From Papaver somniferum (Eukaryota > Streptophyta > Magnoliopsida > Ranunculales > Papaveraceae), in contig NC_039362.1 of NCBI RefSeq assembly GCF_003573695.1, positions 180,553,690 through 180,617,689 on the forward strand: DNA of 64,000 nt. The letters are read 5' to 3'. Position 1 is the stretch's first letter. Every line of letters starts with the position of its first letter. The position numbers and the translations under genes were made by a program. Below, one piece after another: positions 22,041-32,688 of the stretch. Under the pieces are notes generated by a model. It was not told where the DNA came from, did no database searches, and saw nothing but the letters and a program-made list of their open reading frames with translations.

Positions 22041-24269
22041 TCACTCACTACTACCACCTTGACCTCGACCTCCGCCTCGACCTCTCTGACTTCCCTGAGT
22101 TGATGATGTCCGACTTTTCTTTGAATAACCTTGTCCAGGACTGCCCCTTTGAGAACCACCATCTTCTCCACTACCTTGATCATCAACATCTCCATTTTGA
22201 GCAAGTTCTTGTGTTAGTTGGCTAGTTGTTCTCCTTGTCCTCTTACATTGCTTTTCCAGATCAGCGAACATTTTCTTTGCTTGTGGATTTTCAATGTGTT
22301 GGCAGTACTCAGCATACATGCGACTTGGCTCAGGTTCTATGACTTCTCCTTTGTCGGCTTTGCAGCAAAACGACTTCATAAAAATCTTCATTCGTTCCCT
22401 CTATTTGCATTCAAATACCGATTAATATTAACATAATTAAAAATGTATCTAAATGATTAACACAATTCGAAAAATAAGTACTTACCACAAGCTTAAAAAT
22501 GGAAGAGTCATCTCTAGTGTCGGCTGTAGAAGCAGCGGAAGATGCTTTGTTGCTCCTCCTACCCGTAGTCTGATCAATCCTAATGACTCGACCGTGGGAG
22601 AAGCCTTCATACCATGGCATGTAATCATCGGTTACCTCATGACCTTCATTAACATTCTCCCACCAAGAGATTTCTACCCTACTAGTACCCAAATGCCTAT
22701 TATTCCAATGCTCAGTCTTAGGCTCAGGATCATAAGCAACAACCAACGCCTTTTTTTCCGCCTTGCATTTCCTTAATTTATATTTGAAGGGTGGTACATA
22801 ATCCTCATCGGGTGAATCTTGAATATACCCAAGCTGACGCATTACTCTATGCGGATTGTACATTGACTATCCATAAGGGTAAAACAGAGGGCCATGGTAA
22901 TATGTAAGATTTTGCAATCCTCCTACTCTATTTTCCTTGTAGGGATCAAAGGTTACCTCTTTGACTGTCATGTTGTCCAATTTTCGGCGCATGGATAACA
23001 CCTTCAACTTCTGCGCTTCCTCCTTATCCTGAGGTCCAGTGTACTTGTATCGGGTTTCTTTTGGTTTAGTATTGTTCCATGTTGGTTGCAATTGGATGTC
23101 TTCATCGCTTTTGATCAATGAGGGGAAATGCTCGTAAATCCACACCTGAAACAACATCAAAACAATAAAAATAATGTTAAATCTAAAAACATAGAAAAAT
23201 AAATATTACGAACAACGAACAAATTTGATAACTCAAATTACCTGAAGTAAAGCCAAGTTCCCGTTCATTTGAGAAGTTCTTTCCCGGGATGCCTTTGCTA
23301 GCTGAGCGTTCAAATGTGCTAATGTGGCAGTCCCCCACGAATACCTACTCACCTCCTCCAAGGTATCCAAAAGTTGAAGAAGGTTGACGCTGACTCTGTT
23401 TCCTTTGCTATCGAGAAATATAACCGAAGCAAGGACATACAACAAGTATGCGGCTGTTGTCGCACGAATTTCAAAATCAGAGAGTAGTTCATTGTCTCCA
23501 TCTTTCTCAAGTGACCCCGCATACATCTTTCTAATCTTAATAAGTTTAAACTCTTTCTTTGGGTACTTCTTTCCCATCACAAAGAGGCCATACGTCTTCT
23601 TTTCATCCCATCCAAACAACTTCTCCGTCAATTCATAAATTTTCTTCCAATCTAGGTTCTTCTTGAACTTGTCTTCTGTCGATTTACCCTCAACCTGCAA
23701 TCCTAGAATCTGTTCTGCGTCTTCGGGAATCAATGCCATCTCTCCAAAAGGGAATTGGAATGCATCGACTTCGCCGTAAAACCTCTCAGTCAAACATGAT
23801 ACTGCATCCTTGTCATATACAATCACAGAGTTTTGAACGACAACATACAAACCTGAGTTTTCAACAATGACTCTCACTCTTGGACATTCACCTTCTAGGG
23901 GCCATTTTTTCATTTTTGCATAAGAAGATTGGTGTCTAAATAGACGTGTGGCATTCTTATGATCCTACGAAAGACAAACAAATAAAATTAAAACAGAAGA
24001 AATTAAATATCAAAAAATTATATGAAAAGAAAAGGTGAGATTGTTACAATTGTCTCATTGATGGTACGGTCCCACGAGCTATCATATCCTAATAGAACCT
24101 TACTTCCATCTTTAGGTTTACCTCTGACTTTTCCGCCGGGTAGACGAGTAAGCTGCAAACGCATGGGTGGAACGTGTCGCGCGCTTGGTTTAATTGGGAC
24201 TTTCTCCTTCGGCTTAGGCTGTTGCTATTGCTGTGGTTGCGCAACATCCTCCCCATCCTCCTGAATCTC

Positions 24270-24520
24270 CTCCTCCTCCTCATCATCATCATCATCATCA
24301 TCACCGCCACTACCATCATTTCTTTCCTTACCATTTCCATCATTACCATCATCCTCTTCATCACTGCTACCACCACCATTTCCATCCCCATCCTCATCAT
24401 TACCTTGATCCTCCTCTTCCTCAATCTCTGCCACCTCATTACCACCATTCAATCTATCGCCACCATTACCACCATTTCCTCCATTACCACCATTACCTTG
24501 ATCACCATCCTCCTCATCAT
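24270..24520 (+). repeat. TCA/TCC trinucleotide-rich tract (codes D/E/G run)
   Basis: Imperfect TCATCATCATC and CCACCATTACC repeats. On the minus strand they encode the acidic D/E run and the GNGGNGGNGG tract of PMD exon 2, so the low complexity is coding. Plus-strand open frames here are its shadow. Confidence 0.8.
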
Positions 24521-24783
24521 CATAAGCATCATATTCACCTACTTCTAATTCTTCATATTCCGCGACTTCTAATTCTTCATCGTTTGGGGTTGTAGATATA
24601 GCAGCAGATGATGAAGACGATGATACAGAGGAATCATCACATGGTTCTCTAGGTTCGCGGATATTTAAGGCTACCTCGCTCGGTGTTTTTCCTCGTAATA
24701 GACCCGCATTTAGGTATTTTGGGTTGTGGGGAGGTCTGGATGGAGGAGTTACCAAGACATTCTTATCCTTTTTATTCTTGTTA

Positions 24784-25426
24784 CTGAAAGGCCAACAACA
24801 AATATATTTAAGAGTCGTCAGAAAAAAATCATAAAACAAACGACTCTCCATGTATATCATCAACGATTCTCATTTGTCTTCTTAACGATTCAAGCATTTT
24901 TTCATAACGATTCTTCCTATTTTTTAGGCAGAAGACCAAATATGTGTGGTGCAGAGTCATTTACTTTTAAAATTGGTCTTCCATAAAAGTCGTTAGTTGA
25001 TTCCAATTATGTGGACGACTTTTTCCTTATTTGGGACAGAATGGTGGTTTGGAAAATCATGGAGTCGTTGATTAATAAAAACGGTCATCAGAAAAAACCA
25101 CACAGGGTCGTTTTCACCTAAACAATTGGCTAACGATTTCCAGATTATTTCAACATGCATGTCAAAAGTTGTTAAGAAATCAAAACTGGTTAACGATTCT
25201 AACCTAAAAAAAAATCACTACAGCAGGAATCATTTTCTCCTAAACCCTAATGGTTGACGATTTCTACGAAGCACAACATGTATATGAAAAATCGTTAGAC
25301 ATTCAAACTTCGTGATTAACGACTCACATTCTGAGAAATCAATTTCTCGGATTCAAACCCTAATTTTCAGCAGAACATCAAATTAAACTAAAACCCAAGT
25401 TAGAGTAGGGGTTTTAAAGGACATAC
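24784..25426 (-). repeat. PMD intron 1 with GTCGTTA motifs
   Basis: Intron 1 of the PMD gene (GT at 25426-25425, AG at 24785-24784 on the minus strand) contains numerous TTAACGATT(C/T), AGAGTCGTC and GTCGTTAG variants. The motif is thus inside introns on both strands, not only at the ends. Confidence 0.75.
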
Positions 25427-25846
25427 CATCTAATGGGAGCCATTTTTTTGTCCGGAGGTTTTGATTTCTTGCTTGTTCTCGAACACTCCTTCGTCGCTTT
25501 AACAGTATCAACGAGATTGATAATTTCATTGGCTAGTCTCGCAGTCTGCTTAGTACGTGCCATGTTTGTAGAAGAAGTTAATCGTCGATTAAAGTTTTCG
25601 CATCGACGATTTCGACGATGAATCGGATGGAAAAAAATTTCTCCACGGTCGTTAATGGAGAAGATGAAACATTGTTGTGAGAGGGAGGGGGAGAGGAGAA
25701 GATGAAACAGTTTTGTGATGGAATGAAATGGGGGCCTTACTTAAGTCTTAATAGGGTTTTAGGGTTATTTTTATGATAAGGGTAAAATGGTACTTTCACC
25801 ATCATTTTGGAAGCTCCTTAGCTTTTCTGGTGTGGGTATAAATTTG

Positions 25847-25884
25847 TTGAGGCCCCTAATTATTTTTCAGGGCCCCCAATTAAG
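25847..25884 (-). repeat. Right TIR of the 13.2-kb MULE
   Basis: GGCCCCTAATTATTTTTCAG, then GGCCCCCAATTAAG, the inverted copy of 12702-12740. It ends about 14 bp from a Site II-like TGGGCC and about 80 bp from the TATA box of the snoRNA host gene. Confidence 0.85.
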
Positions 25885-25897
25885 CGTGCCAAAAAGA

Positions 25898-26004
25898 TGG
25901 GCCTTCTCTATTAAATAGTCAATTAAAGTCAGTCAAGTCAAATACCCTAGGATCCTAAAATCACCTATATAAACTCATCGAGACTCCAAAGTTGAAAACC
26001 CTAA
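25898..26004 (+). promoter_or_regulatory. Promoter of snoRNA host gene (Site II, TATA, telo-box)
   Basis: TGGGCC (25898-25903, Site II-type), TATATAA (25966-25972) and AAACCCTAA (25996-26004, telo-box), followed by a pyrimidine-rich leader CTCTCTCCGCTCTCTTTCCT. Site II plus telo-box is the established signature of plant ribosomal-protein and snoRNA gene promoters. The transcription start is inferred near 25998. Confidence 0.7.
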
Positions 26005-26502
26005 CTCTCTCCGCTCTCTTTCCTCCTCCTCGTTGCGGCGATGGTGGTGTTTTTTACCAGTGACTCTGAGCTGCAGATTTGATGGCGGCGGTGGTGGAAG
26101 ATCCATCCATATCCTAGTTTGAACTGAATAAAAACTGAAGAGATTGGATTTTCACTTCAGCTCAAACTACGATCTGGATCTGTAACTCAAAGAAAAATAA
26201 TCATATCTTACAATTTTACTTAGCTAGTCCATCATTGGCCTAGCTAACAGGTATAATCCTTTCTTGATTCTTTGAAATTAGTGTCTAAAATTAGTGTTTA
26301 GGCTTCTTTAATCTGGTCAACAGGATTTTTTTCAGTACCTGATTGACTCGTTCCCTTGAAGCAATATTAATTTGTTGCTATTGGTAATCTATTTACAATC
26401 TCGATTGCTCAATTGTTGCAACTGAGAATACATTTATAGCATAAAAATATGTAGATCTAAATCTTTCTGTGTGATTTGATTTATTGAAATTGTTTGATTG
26501 AA

Positions 26503-26582
26503 ATGCCGATGATGATTAAACATAGACCTGTAATGATAGCGGAGATGACCGCAAAATTATAACATCTAAGGGGCTGAGGCAT
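26503..26582 (+). ncRNA. Box C/D snoRNA A (predicted 18S guide)
   Basis: Terminal stem ATGCC (26503-26507) with GGCAT (26578-26582), C box ATGATGA (26509-26515) and D box CTGA (26574-26577). An internal GCGG-AGATGA-CCGC stem-loop could present a C'-like box. The 12 nt AACATCTAAGGG before the D box are antisense to the conserved 18S rRNA stretch CCCTTAGATGTT. The D-box-plus-five rule points to the first U after CCC. Confidence 0.75.
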
Positions 26583-26800
26583 ATGGTTTTTATGATTATT
26601 TTGATATTTGTTGTATGTTATTAGCTTCATTTTGTTCTGTGAACATTGTTGTTGTAGCTAGGTTAATTTAATTCTTGTGGCATATTTTTTGGTGAAGCAA
26701 TAGAAATTGTTGCCCTCGCTATCCGGTGCTTCTTGTTATGTTGCATTTGGACGTTGGGTAACTACATTTTTCTATGATTATTAATAAAAGTTTTGCGGGG

Positions 26801-26885
26801 ATGATTTATGAATATTTCACATGTCAGACTTCAGAGATTTTGGAAACAAGATCTATGAGAAGGCATTTCATTATTCTGAGCAGAC
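26801..26885 (+). ncRNA. Candidate box C/D snoRNA C, copy 1
   Basis: TTTGC/GCAGA stem, C-like GATGATT and D box CTGA (26876-26879). It is conserved as a unit with 28786-28880 (GATTTATGAATATTTCACAT onwards nearly identical), and decayed versions lie near 28645, 29760 and 33559. The target was not identified and the C box is weak. Confidence 0.4.
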
Positions 26886-27108
26886 ACTAGTGGATTAGAT
26901 GTATTGTTGGTTCAGAAATTTGATTGATTCTGGAAAGGGTGAGTCCCATTTTATGTGAGCGTGTGGTTTTGGATGAGTGTGAATTTTATTGTGGTGTGTA
27001 TTTCTTTCGTAGTCAAAATCAAAATTAAGTCAAAATCTGTCTTTTTAAAAAAAAATTTAATTCATACTATAATTGCAGTCTCCATTCGTGAATTGATTAT
27101 TGATTTAG

Positions 27109-27215
27109 AGATTGCGGTGATGACTCCATAATATCAAGCTCAACAGACCGGATGGCAGGTTTTTCTCTGTTGAGGAAATATTTGCGTGTCGACAACCCGC
27201 TGATCTGAGCAATCT
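27109..27215 (+). ncRNA. Box C/D snoRNA B, copy 1 (predicted 25S guide)
   Basis: Seven-base terminal stem AGATTGC (27109-27115) with GCAATCT (27209-27215), C box GTGATGA (27117-27123) and D box CTGA (27205-27208). CCCGCTGAT before the D box is antisense to 25S rRNA ATCAGCGGG, with the fifth base facing the G of UCAGC. TCAAGCTCAACAG (27134-27146) is antisense to the nearby 25S segment CTGTTGAGCTTGA. Unusually, the RNA also holds CTGTTGAG (27167-27174), which can pair with its own guide. Confidence 0.8.
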
Positions 27216-28210
27216 CTTTTTAGTTTATCAATTCTCAATCTGTTTCTACAAATCTTCATTTATCTATTTTTTTGTTTTTTTTTGGGAAAATTAAGTAAGA
27301 TATCAATGAGGATAACAAGCTCCCTCTTCTGAAACAAATCTGAGCACAACTGCTGGCTGAATCGAACCTAATACAATCGCCACTACTGAGTTATCTTGTA
27401 AATTCCCTTGTATTTTCTATGGTTTTGTTGTTTTAGTCTCTTTTGATAGTCAATTATACAGATGAGGATGAATGTTAAATACTATAATCCAACACTTGAT
27501 CCGAGGAATTTGTTTCCCTTGAGGTTAAATGGTGAACTTCTGAATCTGTCGTCTTATCTAATCTAATTTTGACTTTAGGGGTTGATTTTTAGATTTTTTT
27601 TTATTCTTTTAATATTCCATGACGTTTTTTTTTCTTTGAGTCTTGAGATTGGATTTATTGTGTCATCAAGTGATGAAATGTGAAAGTTATAATCTTAGGA
27701 CACCTTCCTACACAGTGTAAGCCAATGCTGTGGATGAGAAAAACATTTCTATTCTGATGATGATGATGATGATGATTTATAAATAAGTTCATTCTGTTTC
27801 TGTGAATGTACAAATGATGTTTTTGCAACTGTACATGTCACTGGTATTATACAAATGCTATGATGGTACTGTCGCATGCCTCTAAAGGCTTAATTATTTG
27901 GTGTTAAAACTGGCAGTCTTTTTGGAGTGGCTGACCAGGCGTAAAATGAAGAACCTTTTTGGGCATGGTGACCACATGAAAGCTATTTGACCCAAGAAAA
28001 AAGTATTAAATGTGAGTGCAGTTTTGGATGAGTGTAAATTTGATTGTGGCATGCATAAGTTCTTAGCTCTGGAGTTTCTGTTTTCTTCCTAGTTTAAACA
28101 TTTGCTGTTTTCAAAATCAAAATTGAGTCTTTATAGGGTTGTAGTTTTTTTAATTCATATTGCAATTTCAGTGTTAGGGTTTTTGATTTGTGAAATGATT
28201 ATCGATCTAG

Positions 28211-28317
28211 GGATTGCGGTGATGACTCCATAATATCAAGCTCAACAGACCGGATTGCAGGCTTTTCTCTGTCGAGGAAATATTTGCATGTCGATAACCC
28301 GCTGATCTGAGCAATCT
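28211..28317 (+). ncRNA. Box C/D snoRNA B, copy 2
   Basis: Near-identical second copy of the 27109-27215 snoRNA: GATTGC/GCAATC stem, GTGATGA, the same TCAAGCTCAACAG element and the same CCCGCTGAT guide and CTGA (28307-28310). Differences lie mainly in the loop (GTCGAGG for GTTGAGG, weakening the internal stem). Selection on the guides is implied. Confidence 0.8.
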
Positions 28318-28480
28318 CTTCTTAGTTTATCGGTGTTCTCCTCATGTTTAAGAATGATTTTTCTAGAAGTTGGGGTTTTGTATATGTTTCTTTTGATTAA
28401 GTTGTTTTTATAAATTCTTGACTGACTACCAACTCAAACTCCCCCAGAACTGCGCGCTCTCCCTTTAGATACTGTTTTTT

Positions 28481-28582
28481 GTGGGTCTCATGGCTTTCGT
28501 GTGAGACCCACCATTCCCCAAAAGAGGTTTTAATAACCCTTTATGGGAGTGGTGGGTCTCACACGAAAGCCATGAGACCCAC
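28481..28582. repeat. Foldback hairpin 1 (38-bp arms)
   Basis: Arms 28481-28518 and 28545-28582 are reverse complements with a single mismatch (GTGGGTCTCATGGCTTTCGT opening the left arm), separated by a 26-bp loop. Could be a MITE or a transcribed hairpin. It lies within the snoRNA host. Confidence 0.9.
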
Positions 28583-28785
28583 CAGAAAAGCATCTCATGT
28601 GATGGGAGGTTATGGAGTAGTTGAAATTGGAGCTTTTAAGAATTTTGATGATTATCAATATTCATGTCAGACTTCATAGGTTTTGGAAACAGACACATTG
28701 TTATTAGTTTTAGAGATAACTTTTTTTCTTATTTCTAGTGTCACTGCATTGCCTGAGATTATAATGTGCATTTTGTTTTTAAAAG

Positions 28786-28880
28786 TCTTGCAAGGTTGAT
28801 TTATGAATATTTCACATGTCAGACTTCAGAGATTTTGGAAACAAGATCTATGAGAAGGCATTTCATTATTCTGAGCAGAC
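28786..28880 (+). ncRNA. Candidate box C/D snoRNA C, copy 2
   Basis: Duplicate of 26801-26885 with TTGC...GCAG ends and CTGA at 28871-28874. The C-like box is GTTGATT, weaker than copy 1. Confidence 0.35.
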
Positions 28881-29407
28881 ACTAGTGGGTTAGACAGATT
28901 TCATTAGATATATTGATATATTTTTGGTTCAGAAATTTGATATATTAGATATATTTTTAGGTTTGTTATTGATTGTTTATGATGATAAATCTAAGGCTTG
29001 TTTCTCAAGAACATTCGCAGTTGCTGACTAAGAGCTTTCGCCTTTCGCCGGGCTTGAGAGCTAATGCTGGTTTATTCCTTCCTTGGATATCTGAAACATG
29101 TTGACAAACTTTTCTTTGTACTTCTCTTCCTTGTATTTTCTTGAATCTCTGTTGCCTTCTTTTTATCGAAATTGTTCTTCGATACCTGGTCTGAAGGATG
29201 AATTGTGAGAACTTTTTTGTTCTTGCCTAGTTCATTTTTTTTGAAGTATTGCCTAATTCAATGGTGTTCTCCCCATGTTTAGGATTGTTATCTAAAAGTT
29301 AGGGTTTTGTTTATGTTTCTTTTGATCAAGTTGTTTTCATAAATTCTTGACTGACCGCCAACTCAGACTCCCCCAGAACTGTGCTCTCCCTTTAGATACT
29401 GTTTTTT

Positions 29408-29508
29408 GTGGGTCTCATGGTTTTCGTGTGAGATCCACCATTCCCCAAAAGAGGTTATAATACCCTTCCTGAGAGTGGTGGGTCTTACACGAAAACCATG
29501 AAACTCAC
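29408..29508. repeat. Foldback hairpin 2
   Basis: Second copy of the 28481 hairpin with arms 29408-29445 and 29471-29508 and several mismatches (GAGATCCACC, GTCTTACAC). Context on both sides (CTCCCCCAGAACTG before, CAGAAAA.CATCTCATGTGAT after) is duplicated too, so it multiplied with the block. Confidence 0.8.
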
Positions 29509-30052
29509 CAGAAAAACATCTCATGTGATAGGCGGTTCGGAGTAGTTGAAATTGGCCCTTTTTAAGAATTCTTGATTCAATTTAAAGGTAAATGAGTTGA
29601 AGCACAGGGTAGTGTGCCGTGAGCTTTTAACCAAAACGACTTCTCCTTCCACAGAGCTTCAAGTATTTATGTACACCCTAGCAAGATTTTTGTCGTTTAA
29701 ATTTTTTGTAGTAGTATTTTCAACTTGGTTGCCCTAGTAATATGATAACTACATTTTGGTTTTGATGATCTATGAATATTTCATACGTGAGACTTCATAG
29801 GTTTTGGATACAGACACGTTGTTATTAGTGTTAGAGATAATCTTTTTCTTATTTCTAGTGTCACTGTGTTGCCTCTTATTTTTCGAGGAGAATGATAAGG
29901 TGGAGATGATGATCCTTTCCCCAGCTGAGCGACTAAGATTATAATGTGCGTTTTGTTTAAATCTCTTTCTCAACAGAAGAGGTTTTCCAAGCCAGTACTC
30001 TGATTTATCTTTCCATCTTTAGGAAACACTTTAGGAAACATATGGTTGTGAT

Positions 30053-31613
30053 TAGAGCTGGCAAACCAAGCCAAAACCCACGGGTTGGCCCGTCCCGTGA
30101 AAACCCGCACCCGTCCCGGATGGTAACTAAACAAGACGGGCGCGGGTTGTATAATTAGTGGCTTGTGAAGAAACTGGTTAACCCGGCCCGTACTGTGAAA
30201 CCCGCGGCTGGTCCGTAATCCCGTAATTTCATTCCCGTACTGTTAAAGAGCAACAGATCCAGGCTCCAGTCCAGCCTCTTCTTCGACAGCAGAAATCAAT
30301 CACTACCTCCCCCATCCATTGTTCTTCTTCCCACTGAGTTCCTCATATCAACACCACTAATCTCCCCCATCCATTGTTCTTCTTCCCACTGAGTTCCTCA
30401 TATCAACACCACTAATTTGATTCTCTGAAATCTCGTTCTTGAACTGAGCTGCATTATCAACAGCACCACCAATCGAATCTCCTTCTGCAATCGATTAAAC
30501 CCATTTCATCTTCACAGCATCAACAACTCCTTCAATTCCTTGACAATGACTATGAACCCATCTTGATTCTTCCCCGAACTCTTGATTCAAACCCACAATT
30601 CCTATGGCTTCTTGTTCTCTGAATTTCATATCTCAGAAACAATCGTAACAGATAAAATTACCTCAGCTCAGACCCATCCTTCAATTTCACATATACATGA
30701 ACCCATCACTGAACATCAACATAACTCTAACTACAAATACATGCAGCTCCACTCCATCCCAAACTCAAGCCTTAGTTCCATTAGTACCAACAAAACTCGA
30801 TAATTGAAACAACTCGATTCAGAAACTAAAATTAAATCAACTTAGAACCCTAATTGAAACAACTCGATTCAGGAACTCTAATTCCTAATTGGGGAAGAAC
30901 AACAAGAACCCTAATTCTTAGAATCAAAATTAAATCCTATACAATCATCTCTACCTTAATCAATAACAAACCCATGAAATATTATACCAAAACAAATTCA
31001 ATTTCATAAAGAAATCAATCAAAACTGAAACCCCAAATTTACCTGGTTTTGATTCTTTATCAGAACAATCTCCAATCGATAATTCAACATCCAAAATCTT
31101 CAACAAAACAAACTCATCCTGTAGTTCCGTTTAAATCTTCTTAATCCTTTCTCGTATCGAATTCCAAACAATTAACAGAAACCCTAATTTTACTTCTCTA
31201 TTTCATCATCTCGAGCAGAACTATATCAATCCCCTGACTCTCCTCCTTAAAGATTCACCACCACAACAACACCTCCATCATATAATAGTTTCATCAAACA
31301 CTTCTCTCAATCGATCTCTCACAAATTCTCAGAATCGCTCGGAAAAGAACTCAAGAAAAACGAAGATGAAGAAGAAATATTGAAATAAGAAAAAAGAAGA
31401 ATAAGAGAGAATAAGAGAAGGGATACGACTCTCAAAGATAGTTAGGAATTAACCCGTGAGCACCCGTGAACCCGCAAGCTTTACCCGGGACGGGCGCGGA
31501 TCGGATAAATGACCACCCGTGAAGAATTTCAACCCGCAAGCTTAGGCTTGTATTAACCCGTAACCCGCGGGTTGGTCACAAGCCAGCCCCGTCCCGCCCG
31601 TTTGCCAGCTCTA
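30053..31613. mobile_element. Non-autonomous hAT element, perfect 8-bp TSD
   Basis: Ends TAGAGCTGGCAAACC and, inverted, TAGAGCTGGCAAACGG. Flanked by GTTGTGAT at 30045-30052 and 31614-31621. CCCGTCCCG-rich subterminal tracts occur at both ends. The 1.2-kb interior has no transposase and looks like an antisense promoter/5'-leader (AAACCCTAAT, CAATCGAT runs). It includes a direct duplication of CTCCCCCATCCATTGTTCTT (about 30305 and 30362). Related in its ends to the MITE at 14184. Confidence 0.92.
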
Positions 31614-32688
31614 GTTGTGATTTTGCTTGTCTTACAAAAGCTTTTGTTTGGGGCCCTCTTATTTGCACATATAGCCTATGGTATGTTGTTGTTTTTCACC
31701 TTTTGATCACCACTTTCTGATTTTGCAAAATTATAGTTTTATAGTTTGTTGTTGATTGTTTATGATGATAAATCTAATGCTGCTTATTCCTTCCTTGGAT
31801 GTCTGAAACATGTTCACAAACTGTTCTTTTTCTTTGTAATTGTTTTCCGTGTATATGTTCTCGAATCTTGACTGCCTTCGTTAATCAATCTTTGGTTCCA
31901 GCTTTATCAGCCAGATATAAGCGTTGCTGATGATGTTACGTTCTCAATCGTTTTTGTTTTTTGCTTTGATCTTTATACAAGTAATGTTACATGCCCTAAA
32001 GCCTAATCTTGTTGTATGGATCTACTTGCCTAAATCATCATCATCATTGGTGTTCTCCTTATTTTTTATTTTTTTTTTTTATTTTCAAAGTTTGTTTTTA
32101 ACCAAAACGACTTCTCCTTCCACTGAGCTTCAACTATCTGTATACAGTATACATTTCCTTCTCTATCATTTTTAAGTTTTCGTCGATACACACACCCTAA
32201 TAAGATCCGTGTTTAGGTATTTGTATTAATTGGGTACCTAGTTGGGAAGTTTGCCTATTTTCAACTTGGTAACTGTAGTAATACGAGAAATATATTCTTT
32301 TAATCATGCCCCCCCATTGCTTTAATCCTTGGATCTCTAAAACATTTTGACAAAACTTTTCCTTGTGATTCTTTTTGTTTATTCTTGGATGTGCTTTCTT
32401 TTTTTGATTGTTATTATCATAATCTGGTATGTTTCTCTTTTGAGGTTGAACCAGGTATGTTCTTACTTTGTTTTTCTCTTTTCAATGATTTAGTGCACAC
32501 AGTAGCGGAGCAGCTTAAATCTGGTCTTATGGATCTATTTGCAGAACTTATTTGCCTAAATGTGTAAGAATATTGTTTTGTCAAAATTTGGTATTCGTTT
32601 ACGTATCTTTTGATTAATTGGTTTTTAGAAATTCCTAACTGACCCTCAACTCAAACTCACCCAAAACAACCCTCTTAGATACTTTTTA

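Larger units (their letters stand above)
22041..25563 (-). pseudogene. Plant-mobile-domain (PMD) protein with H3-like N-terminus
   Basis: Five exons on the minus strand, all with matching phases: 25563-25427, 24783-24048, 23964-23242, 23145-22486, 22400-22041 (2616 nt, about 871 residues). The protein starts MARTKQTAR, identical to the first nine residues of histone H3, then diverges (LANEIINLVD). Exon 2 holds a Ser/Gly/Asp/Glu low-complexity part and MRLQLTRLPGGKVRGK. Exons 3-4 hold the PMD (aminotransferase-like) core: FYGEVDAFQFPFGEMALIPE, ATTAAYLLYVLASVIF, YSWGTATLAHLNAQL, then VWIYEHFPSL and MYNPHRVMRQLGYIQ. The last exon ends in an RG-rich tail. Two in-frame TAG codons (24225-24227 and 22867-22869) break this copy. 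PMD proteins occur both as host genes tied to silencing and as transposon passengers. Here the location inside the TIRs says passenger. Confidence 0.82.
12702..25884. mobile_element. 13.2-kb MULE-type TIR transposon
   Basis: Terminal inverted repeats are CTTAACTGGGGGCCCTGAAA at 12702 and, read on the minus strand, CTTAATTGGGGGCCCTGAAA ending at 25884. Similarity continues through AATAATTGGGGGCC. Between them are a broken FAR1-like/MULE/SWIM/OTU transposase (plus), a PMD gene (minus), four small SANT/Myb-like genes or remnants on both strands, and many copies of a GTCGTTA motif in every noncoding part. The transposase type assigns it to Mutator-like elements, of which OTU-bearing families are known. 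A 9-bp target duplication is only weakly suggested (AAAAAGAAA versus AAAAAGATG). The nested hAT MITE and in-frame stops show that this copy is no longer autonomous. Confidence 0.85.

Noticed and set aside
24174..24595. Plus-strand His/Ile-rich frames
   Set aside because: Shadows of the acidic low-complexity exon of the minus-strand PMD gene.
27665..27772. Additional box C/D snoRNA (TGATGAA ... CTGATGATG)
   Set aside because: The D box falls in a GATGAT microsatellite, and the stem and any rRNA guide are unconvincing.
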